DNA of 64,000 nucleotides. Source: Desulfotalea sp. GTDB lineage: Bacteria; Desulfobacterota; Desulfobulbia; Desulfobulbales; Desulfocapsaceae. Made by a program: the position numbers and the translations under genes. The notes under the pieces were generated by a model, which saw only the letters and a program-made list of their open reading frames with translations, made no database searches and was not told the DNA's origin. The stretch covers positions 57,144-121,143 of the forward strand of contig NVXR01000011.1 in assembly GCA_002733995.1 (NCBI GenBank), in the 5' to 3' direction. Below are positions 26,357-35,372 of this stretch, piece by piece; the first letter of the stretch is position 1, and each line of letters begins with the position of its first letter.

Positions 26357-26400
26357 TACGCATCAGGGGGGCACAGGTTCGAATCCTGTCTGGTGCACCA
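26357..26400 (+). repeat. Duplicated 3' half of tRNA-Arg (putative att site)
   Basis: This matches 23197-23240 with two mismatches, from the anticodon through the T-arm to CCA. The 5' half of the tRNA is missing, so it is not a functional tRNA gene. It marks the distal end of the island. Confidence 0.85.
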
Positions 26401-26472
26401 CAGCTCCAAGTCGTTCAAACTGGTGGTTTTGATCAAAAAAAGGGCAGAGCATCGCAGGATTCTGCAGGTAAA

Positions 26473-26508
26473 AGAAAAAAGGCAGGGTCATTCGTTAGAC
26501 CCTGCCTT
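26473..26508 (-). terminator. Terminator of the chemoreceptor gene
   Basis: Stem GGCAGGGTC/GACCCTGCC (26481-26505). On the minus strand it is followed by a T-rich run (complement of the A-run at 26471-26480). It lies 86 bp after the stop codon of the minus-strand chemoreceptor. Confidence 0.85.
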
Positions 26509-26593
26509 GGAAGGATATGTTTGTTATTCGTACGGGTTGTGCGTGGTTTTCTTACCTGTACTACGATTGTATCGTAGTGGGGTAGGGCTTATA

Positions 26594-28627
26594 TCATACC
26601 TTGAATCTAGCGACTAAAGCCGAAAGGTTTTCTGCCAGGCTTGATAAGTTGTCAGCCGCTGTCTGCACGTCTATGCTATTGGATTTAACGTTCACTGAAC
26701 GTTCTCTCACTAGAACAACACCCTCCGACACGTCAGTGGACATTTGGCAGCTGGATGCTATGTTTTCATTAATTTCAGAAACTCCAAGCGTTGCCTGGGT
26801 GACATTTTCTACGATTTCATTCGTCGTAATAGACTGTTCTTCAACTGCCGTAACGATTGTTTGTACGATCTCATTTACATCCGAGATGACGGTGGATATG
26901 CCACCAATATCATTAACAGTTAAGCTTGTTTGGTTTTGGATTTCGCTAATAGCTTGACGAATACTACTGGTTGCTTCAGCCGTTTCACGAGCAAGTTCTT
27001 TAATCTCATTTGCAACAACAGCAAAGCCCTTTCCTGCGTCGCCAGCACGGGCAGCTTCTATGGTCGCATTGAGTGCTAATAGGTTCGTTTGTTCAGATAT
27101 CTCAGTTATGGTGTCGGTAACTTTTCCTATCGAATCAGCAGCTCTACCGAGTGACTCAACTCCCTCCTGAGAACGTGTTGTTGTTGAAACTGCTTCGGAA
27201 GTAGTCATGCTTGCACGAGCACTGTTTTCTGCGATTTCTTTAATGGTGTTGCCCATTTCTTCGGTGGCAGCCGCGATCATATTTAGATTGGTTGTTGATT
27301 GTTCGGATGCCGCCGCAACAGATTCCATATTACTTGAGACCGCATCTGCATTGGTTGCCGCGCTATCAGCTATTGTTGCCGTTTCGTCGGCGTTTGTAAC
27401 CAGTTGTTTTGCAATTGCTGCGAGTTCAATCGCTGCTGCAGCAAGTGATTCTGAGGATTGATTTATATCGTTCAACACATCGTTGGAATTTGAAACCATA
27501 TGGTTGAGTGATTGGGATAATTCCCCTAAAGAATCTTTTGAAGTAACAGTAAATTTAACTCTATAGTCACCAGCACCAACAAGAGATGCGGTATGAGCAA
27601 TTGAAGCGACGCGTCCGTTGACTATCTTAATCAAAATAAAATTCAGGAGTATACCAATTGCCAGGAGGATTGCACCTATGACGAGAGATTGAGTAATGAG
27701 TTCCCTGTCGAAGCCACCAATAATGTCCTTTTTGTTCATGCCAATACCAAGGTAAATTCCCCATTTGTCGAAGTAGCCAACGTAGGCGATCTTGTGCTGT
27801 CCTTGCCAGTTATACTCAATAAAACCGTCTTTATGGCCCTCAAACAATTGACCGATACCAGGGTATTTATATATTGACGTCGTGGAATCGAGTGTTGGAT
27901 GTATAAGGAATTCACCTTGTTTGCCGTATACATAGAAGTAACCAGGGCCCATCTTCGTACTATTTATGAGGTTACGTATTTCGCTATTAAGCATTGTTGT
28001 ACCAACAAACATCGCCCCAATTATCTTTTTCCCCGTGCCATAAATGGGCGCATATGCTGTTAGGTACCATGCATCAACAACAAAGGCTTTGCCTCGATAT
28101 GTTTCCCCACGCATAATCGTTTGGTATACAATACTGTCCGACGATATAACTGTACCTGTTGCGCGTCGGCCATCTTTCTTTATTACAGAGGTTGAGATAC
28201 GTAATAACTTATTATCAACCAGTTGAAAAATAGTAGCTTTAGCGCTAGTAGCTTGGGTTATGCTATCAACCAGGGATGTGTTGGCACCAAGCCATTCATC
28301 GCCTAGCATCATTTTGGGTATTGTATAATTGCCAACAGTGGTGAGCGAAGTGTTGTCAAAATACGGAGTTCCGTATTGATTGAGTTTATGGCTCAATATA
28401 GTTATGTCACTTTTTAGTTTTGTCGTCGCTTGTTGATCAAAGGCATGTAGAGAATTCATCATTGATTGATGGATTGTTGCTAACGCTTGTTCGCCTTGTT
28501 GAACCAAGGCATTGGTACCCGACCTGATAGATGTAAAAGATAGGATGGTAATTGTTAAGAGTGAAATCGACAGAATTGCCACAAACATCATGGTCGTGAA
28601 TTTCATGTTTTTTATTTTTGAAAACAT
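26594..28627 (-). CDS. Methyl-accepting chemotaxis protein with periplasmic Cache domain
   Basis: A 677-residue transmembrane chemoreceptor. An N-terminal helix (~10-30) is followed by a large periplasmic region (~31-305) of the Cache3/Cache2 type, with [14 protein letters not shown] and [19 protein letters not shown] second membrane helix (~310-332), a HAMP domain (~335-390) and a long coiled-coil signalling domain follow, with its hairpin tip around [20 protein letters not shown] (CheA/CheW contact). It lacks a C-terminal CheR-binding pentapeptide, ending in ARFKV. GGAGAAGG precedes the ATG. No che genes are adjacent and the ligand cannot be inferred. Confidence 0.92.
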   Translation of the reverse strand: MFSKIKNMKFTTMMFVAILSISLLTITILSFTSIRSGTNALVQQGEQALATIHQSMMNSLHAFDQQATTKLKSDITILSHKLNQYGTPYFDNTSLTTVGNYTIPKMMLGDEWLGANTSLVDSITQATSAKATIFQLVDNKLLRISTSVIKKDGRRATGTVISSDSIVYQTIMRGETYRGKAFVVDAWYLTAYAPIYGTGKKIIGAMFVGTTMLNSEIRNLINSTKMGPGYFYVYGKQGEFLIHPTLDSTTSIYKYPGIGQLFEGHKDGFIEYNWQGQHKIAYVGYFDKWGIYLGIGMNKKDIIGGFDRELITQSLVIGAILLAIGILLNFILIKIVNGRVASIAHTASLVGAGDYRVKFTVTSKDSLGELSQSLNHMVSNSNDVLNDINQSSESLAAAAIELAAIAKQLVTNADETATIADSAATNADAVSSNMESVAAASEQSTTNLNMIAAATEEMGNTIKEIAENSARASMTTSEAVSTTTRSQEGVESLGRAADSIGKVTDTITEISEQTNLLALNATIEAARAGDAGKGFAVVANEIKELARETAEATSSIRQAISEIQNQTSLTVNDIGGISTVISDVNEIVQTIVTAVEEQSITTNEIVENVTQATLGVSEINENIASSCQMSTDVSEGVVLVRERSVNVKSNSIDVQTAADNLSSLAENLSALVARFKV

Positions 28628-29880
28628 TGGGCCTTCTCCAAATTTAAATTATCCCAAGAGTATTACTATTGAGATGGTCATAAAACGGGGAAACATCATT
28701 AATATGCGGGGGCTGGGCGCTTTTTTTTGTAGTTTATCATCATAAAAGGGCGCTGTTAAGTGATATCTCTGAGACAATAGTTTCCGATGGGGAAAAATCA
28801 ACATTTTCAGATATCTTTCTGAATCAAATTCAATGCTTGCCTGCCGCGTATAAGGTGTTAAATGCCTTGTGCTTCAGGCAGAGCGAAACGTTGATATCTC
28901 CACGTCTGGTAATGTTTATTTATTGAGATAATTCATGTTGTTGTGTCTATACAAGCTGGGATGTTTTGCTGGTTGTGTCCAGCGTTTTTCGCTCTATTGG
29001 TGCCGTTTGTTTTTTGTGCTGGACTGGTGGGGGGGGATGGGTGTTTTGTCTGTGTATTTTTTTATAGGGAAAATCGACGACATATGGGATTATACCCATA
29101 ACGGCTTTCTGTAGGAGTTCTTTGTGTGTTAGGGGGTTACGAAGGGAGGGGCGTTTTGCCTCAAATCTTAGCTCGTAAGCATGGGTAAGTTTGTCTTTAT
29201 ATGTGTGATCACTTCCAAAAACAATAATAAAACTCTCGGGAGAGTTCTCTAATGTTGGTTAAATTACCGACGGTATCAGGTCGTCTCGACACGCTGGCTA
29301 ATGGATTTTAATGCTGTTGTGGGCCTTGGCGAATGTGCTGTTTCCTGATGAGGTGGCAGTTTGTCTGGAGAACGTTTGATCGGTACGTTTCACTTTGGTT
29401 GTGGTTCTTGGTAGTTGTGTTCATTTACTCTTCAGAAGGTCATTTGGCGTTGTTATCCGTGTTACTGATTATTTTCTTGGTATCTCATTGATTGTATTGA
29501 AGCGATGGTAATGAAATGGGTGACGGGCTTTATGGGCATTTTGAATCCTAGTTCTTTGAGGAAACAGAATGTATTTAATTTTTTTATTGAATACCAATTG
29601 TTTTGATATATGCTACTCTGTTTGCCACGATGCCGATCATAGACAATGAGCTGTATTTATTTGATAATAAGCCGTGGAATGTAATACTACAACGTAGTAT
29701 AGGAAAAAATAATTTTCAAATTGATCAATAATATTGATTGGTTCCTTGTTGAAGTGCGTTTGGGGAAATGACTTTCATGATGGACAGTTATAGGATGTAA
29801 CTTTTTTAGATTATCTTTAGTTTTTTTCCTGCCGGTGGGCGGCGGGGAGTTCTTTTACCATTTTCACCATTGGAGGGAAG
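28628..29880. other. 1.25-kb gene-free interval before the octaheme cytochrome
   Basis: I see no credible coding frame, tRNA or insertion sequence on either strand here. The left end must hold the chemoreceptor promoter. The right end, which becomes AT-rich from ~29,560, must hold that of the octaheme cytochrome. It includes TTGATCAATAATATTGAT (29720-29737), an imperfect palindrome vaguely like an FNR/CRP site, about 145 bp before the cytochrome start; I do not rely on it. It may be a decayed gene remnant. Confidence 0.4.
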
Positions 29881-31167
29881 ATGATAAATGTCAGACGAGT
29901 CATACTGGCGGGGGCTTGTTTACTGCTGTCAACAGCGGTAAATGCGGGAGCGGGTGACACTTGTATTGATTGTCACACGCAGGTTTCACCTGGCATGGTG
30001 ATGGATTGGAATGCGTCTGAGCATTCTAAAAATGATGTGACCTGTTCGACCTGTCACGGCGAAGAACATAAGACAGCAGAAGATTTTAAAATGGCAAAAT
30101 TGCCGGATGAAGCTGTTTGCGCGGAGTGTCATCAGGATCAGTTTGATTCGTTTGCCATGGGGAAACACAACTATGGCTGGTCTGTTTTAAATGCAATTCC
30201 TGCGACACATCTGGCCCCTGATGAACTTATCGAGGGTGGACGAGGCTGCGGTGGCTGTCACAACATGGGCATTAGGACTGAAGAGCAAAAGAAGGAGCAG
30301 CTAGAGAAGGGTTATCGATATCAGGTGAACTCCTGCGATGAGTGTCATACAAGACATGCCTTTTCTATAAAAGAAGCCAGAAATCCAAGGGCCTGTCAGG
30401 CTTGCCACATGGGTTACGATCATCCCCAGTGGGAAATGTGGTCCAGTTCAAAGCATGGTGCTCGATATTTTGCTAAGAAAGCGGGTGATCTTCCCGAGGG
30501 CGCAGCGGCACCAACCTGCCAGACCTGCCATCTTCCTGATGGAACCCATGAAAACCATACTGCGTGGGGATTTCTTGGTGTGCGACTACCACTTCCTGAA
30601 GATAAGCAAGAGGCTGCCGATCGCGTTACAATCCTGAAGGCGCTGGGAGTGCTCGATCCTGAGACTGGAGAACCAACCGCTATACTCGATGCTGTAAAAT
30701 CTGTCGATATGGTGAGGCTTGACCAAGCTTCCTGGGAAAAAGAAAGAAATAAGATGTTGAAGATCTGTACTCAGTGTCACTCTCGGACGTATGCCAAAGA
30801 GCAGCTTGATATGGGGGATGCAATCCTCGGTAAGGCGGATCGTTTGATGGCCGAGGCTATCGAGACCGTCGCGGCCCTCTACAAAGATGGTATTATCCAA
30901 AAACCTGCGTCATATCCGCACAACTATCCTTTCCTGCTCACCATGATGCACACCAATGGAGCCAATTGGGATGAGGATCTGGACAAGATTTCCTATATCG
31001 ATCAGATTCTGGTACGTATGTATATGAAACATCGTATGCGTGCCTATCAGGCCTTCTTCCATGTAAATCCAGACTATGCTTACTGGTATGGTTGGAATAT
31101 GATGACTGAGGATTTGGGCGAGGTTAAAGAATTGGCCAGAACCATGAGAGCCACCCATAAGAAGTAG
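29881..31167 (+). CDS. Octaheme cytochrome c, hydroxylamine oxidoreductase-like
   Basis: A 428-residue exported cytochrome with eight CXXCH motifs: CIDCH, CSTCH, CAECH, CGGCH, CDECH, CQACH, CQTCH and CTQCH. An N-terminal signal peptide (VILAGACLLLSTAVNAGA) sends it to the periplasm. Size, heme number and spacing fit the HAO-like octaheme family, whose members either oxidise hydroxylamine or, in epsilonproteobacteria and others, reduce nitrite or hydroxylamine. The tyrosine that crosslinks the catalytic P460 heme in ammonia oxidisers would lie in the C-terminal third. Tyrosines are present there (DYAYWYGWNMM), but which type this is cannot be told without a structural alignment. GGAGGGAAG precedes the ATG. 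It is monocistronic with its own terminator; no quinol-oxidising partner is adjacent. Confidence 0.87.
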   Translation: MINVRRVILAGACLLLSTAVNAGAGDTCIDCHTQVSPGMVMDWNASEHSKNDVTCSTCHGEEHKTAEDFKMAKLPDEAVCAECHQDQFDSFAMGKHNYGWSVLNAIPATHLAPDELIEGGRGCGGCHNMGIRTEEQKKEQLEKGYRYQVNSCDECHTRHAFSIKEARNPRACQACHMGYDHPQWEMWSSSKHGARYFAKKAGDLPEGAAAPTCQTCHLPDGTHENHTAWGFLGVRLPLPEDKQEAADRVTILKALGVLDPETGEPTAILDAVKSVDMVRLDQASWEKERNKMLKICTQCHSRTYAKEQLDMGDAILGKADRLMAEAIETVAALYKDGIIQKPASYPHNYPFLLTMMHTNGANWDEDLDKISYIDQILVRMYMKHRMRAYQAFFHVNPDYAYWYGWNMMTEDLGEVKELARTMRATHKK

Positions 31168-31194
31168 AGTTGTATGTTACACCTGTAGTACATT

Positions 31195-31234
31195 AAGCCG
31201 TAATCTCCTGTATCCTAGGGGTTACGGCTTTTTT
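31195..31234 (+). terminator. Terminator of the octaheme cytochrome gene
   Basis: Stem AAGCCGTAA/TTACGGCTT (31195-31203 and 31222-31230) is followed by six T. It lies 28 bp after the stop codon. Confidence 0.9.
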
Positions 31235-31384
31235 GATGCGATTATTATCTCTTGATCTATCCCATAAAACTATAGTCTTCACAGGGGCTAATATGGTTTT
31301 AACTCATACTATTAGTTCCAAGCAGGTGGGATGTTTGTTAGGTTGGGTGCTGGACTGAGGTTATCCATAAAATAAAGAGGGGGG

Positions 31385-31954
31385 ATGATGAAATTGTTTT
31401 ACCGTTTGTCCGTTGTGTTTGTTGCTCTGTTGGCTCTGTGTTCAACCGCACTCGCAGACAACTATACAGAAACGAAGAAGATGTTTAAGGATGCTGGTAT
31501 TGTCGATAAATTTACAACGAGTTTTGGCTATGCTCTTTTTCCAACCATAGGCAAGGTCGGTTTTGTTATCGGCGGAGCATATGGGAAAGGCCGAGTGTAT
31601 ACGCAGGATGGTTACTACGGTGACACATCAATGACCCAAGCCACGATAGGTTTTCAGCTGGGTGGTGCCGGGTTTAGTCAGGTTGTCTTCTTTCAGGATA
31701 AAAGAGCGTTTGCTGAGTTTATTCGGGGTAGTTTTGAATTTGGGGCGGATGTTGAGGCGGTGGCGTTGACCGCAGCTGTGGGTGCCAGTGCCAATACCGG
31801 TGGTAGTTCGGCTACAGCAAGCGGTGGAAAGAATAACGCTAGCATCGGCGACAGCGGTTATAACCATGGTATGGCAACCTACACCATCACCAAAGGTGGG
31901 TTAATGTATGAGGCTACGGTGGGGGGCCAAAAGTTCAGTTTTACCAGGAACTGA
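31385..31954 (+). CDS. SYLF (Ysc84) domain lipid-binding protein
   Basis: A 189-residue secreted protein with a signal peptide (LSVVFVALLALCSTALA) and a SYLF/Ysc84 domain covering most of the mature part. Typical segments are SFGYALFPTIGKVGFVIGGA, YGKGRVYTQDG and QLGGAGFSQVVFFQDKRAFAEF. Family members bind phosphoinositides in eukaryotes; bacterial forms are abundant periplasmic or outer-membrane-associated proteins of unknown role. A glycine/serine/alanine-rich loop (ASANTGGSSATASGG) interrupts the domain near residue 145. A G-rich ribosome binding site precedes two tandem ATG codons; either could be used. It is monocistronic and converges on the diguanylate cyclase. Confidence 0.85.
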   Translation: MMKLFYRLSVVFVALLALCSTALADNYTETKKMFKDAGIVDKFTTSFGYALFPTIGKVGFVIGGAYGKGRVYTQDGYYGDTSMTQATIGFQLGGAGFSQVVFFQDKRAFAEFIRGSFEFGADVEAVALTAAVGASANTGGSSATASGGKNNASIGDSGYNHGMATYTITKGGLMYEATVGGQKFSFTRN

Positions 31955-31978
31955 CAGGCTACATGTCGGCTTATATTC

Positions 31979-32038
31979 AGAGCTACAGCGTGTTCACAGG
32001 TAGTGTGGGAATGTAAGTCGAAAAGCTGTAGCTCTTTT
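31979..32038. terminator. Hairpin between convergent SYLF and diguanylate cyclase genes
   Basis: AGAGCTACAGC (31979-31989) and GCTGTAGCTCT (32025-32035) are perfectly complementary over 11 bp, with a T-run following on the plus strand. The 35-nt loop is long. It overlaps the stop codon of the minus-strand gene and probably serves the SYLF transcript. Confidence 0.55.
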
Positions 32039-33443
32039 AGCATACGTGAAGTTCTATTTTGTCTTTACCCGAATTCTTAGCGCGATATAGAGATACATCT
32101 GCTTGATGCACGAGGGTTTCTTCGTTGCTTGCATTTAACTCTGGGTGCGATACTCCGCCCAGGCTAATTGTTACCTTCATGATGTCTTCACCCGCCTTTA
32201 TCGCCAAATCACTAATGGCCCTACGAATACGATCTCCCACTATACCAACATCGGCCAGTGATGCGCCTGGTAGTACAGCCAAAAATTCTTCACCACCGTA
32301 GCGAACAAGAATATCTCCTTCCCTAAGCACCTTTTTGGCACTGTTGACAATATTGATAAGGACTTTATCGCCGCTGAGGTGTCCGTAGGTATCGTTTATT
32401 GCCTTAAAATCATCAATATCAAAAATGATAAGGCCAAGGGGGGAATGGTTTCTAACCGATCGTATATACTCCTCATGCAGCCGCTGTACCCCAAAACCGC
32501 GATTATATATTTCTGTAAGGGGGTCAAGGGTAGCCAGTTCTCGCATGTGTCCATGGGTGAGGGAGTTGTTCAAGGCGAGGCCAAGCCCCATACTAAGAAG
32601 ATCTAAACGTCCTAATATCTCCTGGTCATATTCATTCTCAGAGGCAAGGACAATAACGCCTAGGGAGATGTTTTTGTAGACTATAGGATATACAAGCACA
32701 TATTCAGCAGGGGTCTTGCCGGCGCGGTGATCTATTGTGACGGCCTCGGTGGTGTCAGGGGTAGTGATTATTTGCTTTTTATTGGTGCGGATGACATGGG
32801 CAACCTGGAAACTCTGGAGGATTTCCTCTGGCTCCAGAAGACCATCATTGGCAGCTATTTTCAGTTTTCCCTGATCGATAACTGCGAGCAGGCCGCTTGA
32901 GGAATTTGTATAGAGAATCAATTTCTGGATTGCTTTTTCTGCGAGTGGAGCAAGGTCCAGATCGGTTGCAAGCATAGTGGTAAAAGATCGAGCGGCTCTT
33001 TCTGCTGTGATCGTACGACTTAATGTCTCTGCGAGGAAGTTGAAAGCCTTGGCGCTTTCACCAAATTCGTCATCAGAGTCAATATTGATGTGGCATCCCA
33101 GTTTACCAGAGAGGTCACCTGTGAATGTTTTTTCAAAATCAAAGTCCTGATTAGCTTGTTCGCTCCCCGCATCCCGCATTGTTTCGGCAAGTGTTCTCAT
33201 CTGTAGCCCCACATTACTGAGGTTTTGTAGCCGCTTGCCGACAACTTTTCTGGCAATGAAATAATTCACAAATCCCGCAATAAGGCCTGCTGATATACAC
33301 GCAATGAAAAAAGTTCTGGTCAAGGTGTATTCTTTGGGAACGCCCAAAAGTGTAATGAATAAAGGAAACACCACACCGATGGCCAAACCAAAGCCCATCA
33401 TAAATATGCCTAAATCGTTAAATACTTTTTTCGTCAATCGCAT
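32037..33443 (-). CDS. Membrane-bound diguanylate cyclase (GGDEF) with GAF-like sensor
   Basis: A 468-residue protein that should make cyclic di-GMP. Two membrane helices (~12-34 and ~45-65) are followed by a HAMP-like linker, a GAF-like sensory region (~150-295, including the LVYPIVYKNISLGVIVLASE strand pair), and a C-terminal GGDEF domain (~300-465). The active site reads RYGGEEFL, an active-type GGEEF variant. IFDIDDFKAINDTYGH provides the metal-binding aspartate and substrate contacts. No upstream RxxD inhibitory site is obvious. No EAL domain is present. Single gene; start ATG at 33443 without a strong ribosome binding site. Confidence 0.9.
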   Translation of the reverse strand: MRLTKKVFNDLGIFMMGFGLAIGVVFPLFITLLGVPKEYTLTRTFFIACISAGLIAGFVNYFIARKVVGKRLQNLSNVGLQMRTLAETMRDAGSEQANQDFDFEKTFTGDLSGKLGCHINIDSDDEFGESAKAFNFLAETLSRTITAERAARSFTTMLATDLDLAPLAEKAIQKLILYTNSSSGLLAVIDQGKLKIAANDGLLEPEEILQSFQVAHVIRTNKKQIITTPDTTEAVTIDHRAGKTPAEYVLVYPIVYKNISLGVIVLASENEYDQEILGRLDLLSMGLGLALNNSLTHGHMRELATLDPLTEIYNRGFGVQRLHEEYIRSVRNHSPLGLIIFDIDDFKAINDTYGHLSGDKVLINIVNSAKKVLREGDILVRYGGEEFLAVLPGASLADVGIVGDRIRRAISDLAIKAGEDIMKVTISLGGVSHPELNASNEETLVHQADVSLYRAKNSGKDKIELHVC

Positions 33444-34038
33444 AATGTTGTTATTCTAGTGTAATACTCAACGGTACAATCGTTGAATTGAGTTGCTGTA
33501 ATTTCATCAAGGATGAATCTGTTGGATGGCAAAAGTTTTCTCATAATCCGATCCGGCCGACTATATAACAATATAATTAGAAAATTAAATAATTAATTAC
33601 TCTTTAACAGCGAAAAGAACCTACAAAAATGAAGTTTATAACCTGTTAATTCAGGACAACAGGCGGTCGTTCCGGTTTGGTGGGTTTTGCTGCGTGTGGG
33701 ATTGCAGAAATAGAATTAGTTTTTGAAAGACCGTTTTGTGTATGAGTCGATATCTAATATATACTCATAGCCTCTCTTGTTTCTTTGCTCTGCAGGTGTT
33801 GAAAAGGATTTTCATTAAGAATAAAAACTGGTAATCCACCACTGATTGACCTCTGTCGAGGTGCAATGCACCATAATGGTAACAAGTGCTTAGATTAAGT
33901 AACTGTTCATGGGGGCCTCGACGCAAACGAGGGCGCTTTGCCAGGGCCGAACTGGACGTAATTGTTGTGTTGCTGGATCGTTACATGAGTTTTAGGGGTG
34001 CGTGAGTCGTTTACTTAAATAAGATTTAGGTGAGTATT
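33444..34038. other. Gene-free interval with a possible structured RNA segment
   Basis: No coding frame can be supported in these 595 bp. Near the right side, 33911-33947 can fold as two small hairpins, CTCG-ACGCAAA-CGAG and GGC-GCTTT-GCC, enclosed by GGCC/GGCC, about 90 bp before the hydrolase gene. It does not match a riboswitch I know. The left part is AT-rich and should contain the diguanylate cyclase promoter. Confidence 0.3.
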
Positions 34039-34833
34039 TTGAAAATTGAACATCATTTCAAGCAGCTGGGTGCTGGCCCACCTGTGGTATTTTTACATGG
34101 TTCCTATGCGACGAGCTCCACGTGGAAGAAAATGGTTGGACAACTCGCTGAAACCCACCTCTGTATAGCTATTGATTTGCCCGGTCATGGGGGGAGCCCA
34201 GGTCCCGATGATTTTTCAGACCCAACCGTTGAAACGGAGCTCTCTTTTGTGGAGAAAATTGTCACGGAGCTGACCTATGAGCCCATACATTTAGTTGGTC
34301 ATTCCTACGGAGGTGTTGTTGCACTGGCCCTCGCGCTAGACGGACGTCTGCCCGTGGTTGAAATGACACTGTTTGAGCCTGTCGCCGTCTCTGCTCTTGG
34401 GAGTACAGACGCTATACAACCGATGGCGTCACTGCACACATTTCTACTGAAATATAGAGAAAGTGTCAGGCAGAATACCCCACATGCTTGTGGTCAGGTG
34501 ATTGATTTCTGGTGTGGTGAGGGCGCTTTCGCACAACTGCCAGGTTTTATAAAAGATAGTATGGAGCCGATGACTGCCAATAATATTCGGCATTGGGACC
34601 TGTGTGTATCCATAGACAGTAGTTCTGCCATTTTACAAAAATGTTTGATACCCACGCGTATAGTTTATGGCACTGACTCGCACCCTCTGGCCCATGCAAT
34701 TGCCGAGAAGCTGCACAGTCAAATGAGCCAAAGTAAGACGTATATTATTGAAGGCGCAAGTCATTTTCTGGTTACAAGTCATGTGGATGAATGTGTAGCT
34801 GTTGTTCGGGACAGGTCCCTTTTCAAGAAGTGA
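34039..34833 (+). CDS. Alpha/beta hydrolase
   Basis: A 264-residue cytosolic alpha/beta-hydrolase-fold enzyme. The oxyanion-hole region is VVFLHGSYATSS, the nucleophile elbow is GHSYGG, and the acid and histidine appear to be in VYGTDSHPLA and EGASHFL. A cap region lies between ~115 and 195. Substrate cannot be predicted; such folds include esterases, lactonases and C-C hydrolases. The frame opens at a GTG (34030), but the TTG at 34039 has AGGTGAG correctly placed and is my choice. The TrmO-like gene follows 71 bp downstream on the same strand. Confidence 0.85.
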   Translation: MKIEHHFKQLGAGPPVVFLHGSYATSSTWKKMVGQLAETHLCIAIDLPGHGGSPGPDDFSDPTVETELSFVEKIVTELTYEPIHLVGHSYGGVVALALALDGRLPVVEMTLFEPVAVSALGSTDAIQPMASLHTFLLKYRESVRQNTPHACGQVIDFWCGEGAFAQLPGFIKDSMEPMTANNIRHWDLCVSIDSSSAILQKCLIPTRIVYGTDSHPLAHAIAEKLHSQMSQSKTYIIEGASHFLVTSHVDECVAVVRDRSLFKK

Positions 34834-34904
34834 GGGGAGAGTTATTGAGCGGGATGACCGCAAGTGGTTGGAATTACAAGTTGTAAAATTACAGGAGCCA
34901 AGTA

Positions 34905-35300
34905 ATGGGGCAATTTCAGTTAGAAGTAATCGGTATGGTTCATTGTGATATTATGCATCGCAAGGATGCACCAAAAAATTTTAGCGAATCGGATCGTAAA
35001 GGTGTTCTAGAAATATACCCTGCTTATACTCAGGGCATGGAAGACATAAAAGTTGGTGAAACAATTGTGGTGCTCTTCTGGTTCCATAAATCAGATAGAA
35101 CTGTTCTGAAAGTATATCCGCGAGGGGATCGAACAAACGGCTTACGAGGGGTGTTTTCCACCCGTAGTCCGTCAAGACCCAACCCTATATGTATCTCAGA
35201 ACTTGAAGTATATGAAGTTAATGGAAATTGTTTAAAGGTTGTTGGCTTAGATGCGTTGGATGGTACTCCGATTGTTGATATCAAGAAAAAGATTAGTTAA
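34905..35300 (+). CDS. TrmO/TsaA-like SAM-dependent tRNA methyltransferase
   Basis: A 131-residue protein of the TsaA (YaeB/VirR) family, whose E. coli member TrmO N-methylates t6A37 in threonine tRNAs. The conserved core is clear: LEVIGMVH at the start, VLFWFHKSDR, and the signature RGVFSTRSPSRPNPI (~83-97) forming the SAM pocket, then LDGTPIVDIKK. It is shorter than E. coli TrmO (~235), lacking the C-terminal domain, as many single-domain homologues do; whether it methylates tRNA is therefore uncertain. AGGAG lies eight bases before the ATG. Confidence 0.85.
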   Translation: MGQFQLEVIGMVHCDIMHRKDAPKNFSESDRKGVLEIYPAYTQGMEDIKVGETIVVLFWFHKSDRTVLKVYPRGDRTNGLRGVFSTRSPSRPNPICISELEVYEVNGNCLKVVGLDALDGTPIVDIKKKIS

Positions 35301-35372
35301 TACTTTCATCCCTAATGAAGTACCTATTAATGAGAATGAAATTTCTCCTCTACTTACTTTCTGTATGTTGTT

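Larger units (their letters stand above)
23197..26400. mobile_element. 3.2-kb island at the 3' end of tRNA-Arg
   Basis: The last 44 bases of the tRNA (23197-23240) recur at 26357-26400 with two mismatches and an identical CCA end, the footprint left by tRNA-targeted integration. Between them lie fragments of two insertion sequences, a gammaproteobacterial-looking TrmK gene, an NTAQ1-like gene and integron-like core sites. No intact integrase is present, so the element is decayed or was mobilised in trans. Intervals 23286-23411, 23546-23767 and 25956-26356 contain no gene I can support. The last has a repeated TTTTGGGACAGA (26039-26050 and 26160-26171). Confidence 0.7.

Noticed and set aside
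26339..26400. Second tRNA gene
   Set aside because: Only the 3' half matches tRNA-Arg; the acceptor 5' strand and D-arm are missing.
33900..33960. Cyclic di-GMP (GEMM) riboswitch, suggested by GACGCAAA near a diguanylate cyclase gene
   Set aside because: The second GEMM hairpin and tetraloop receptor pattern are missing, and the segment faces the hydrolase gene rather than the cyclase.
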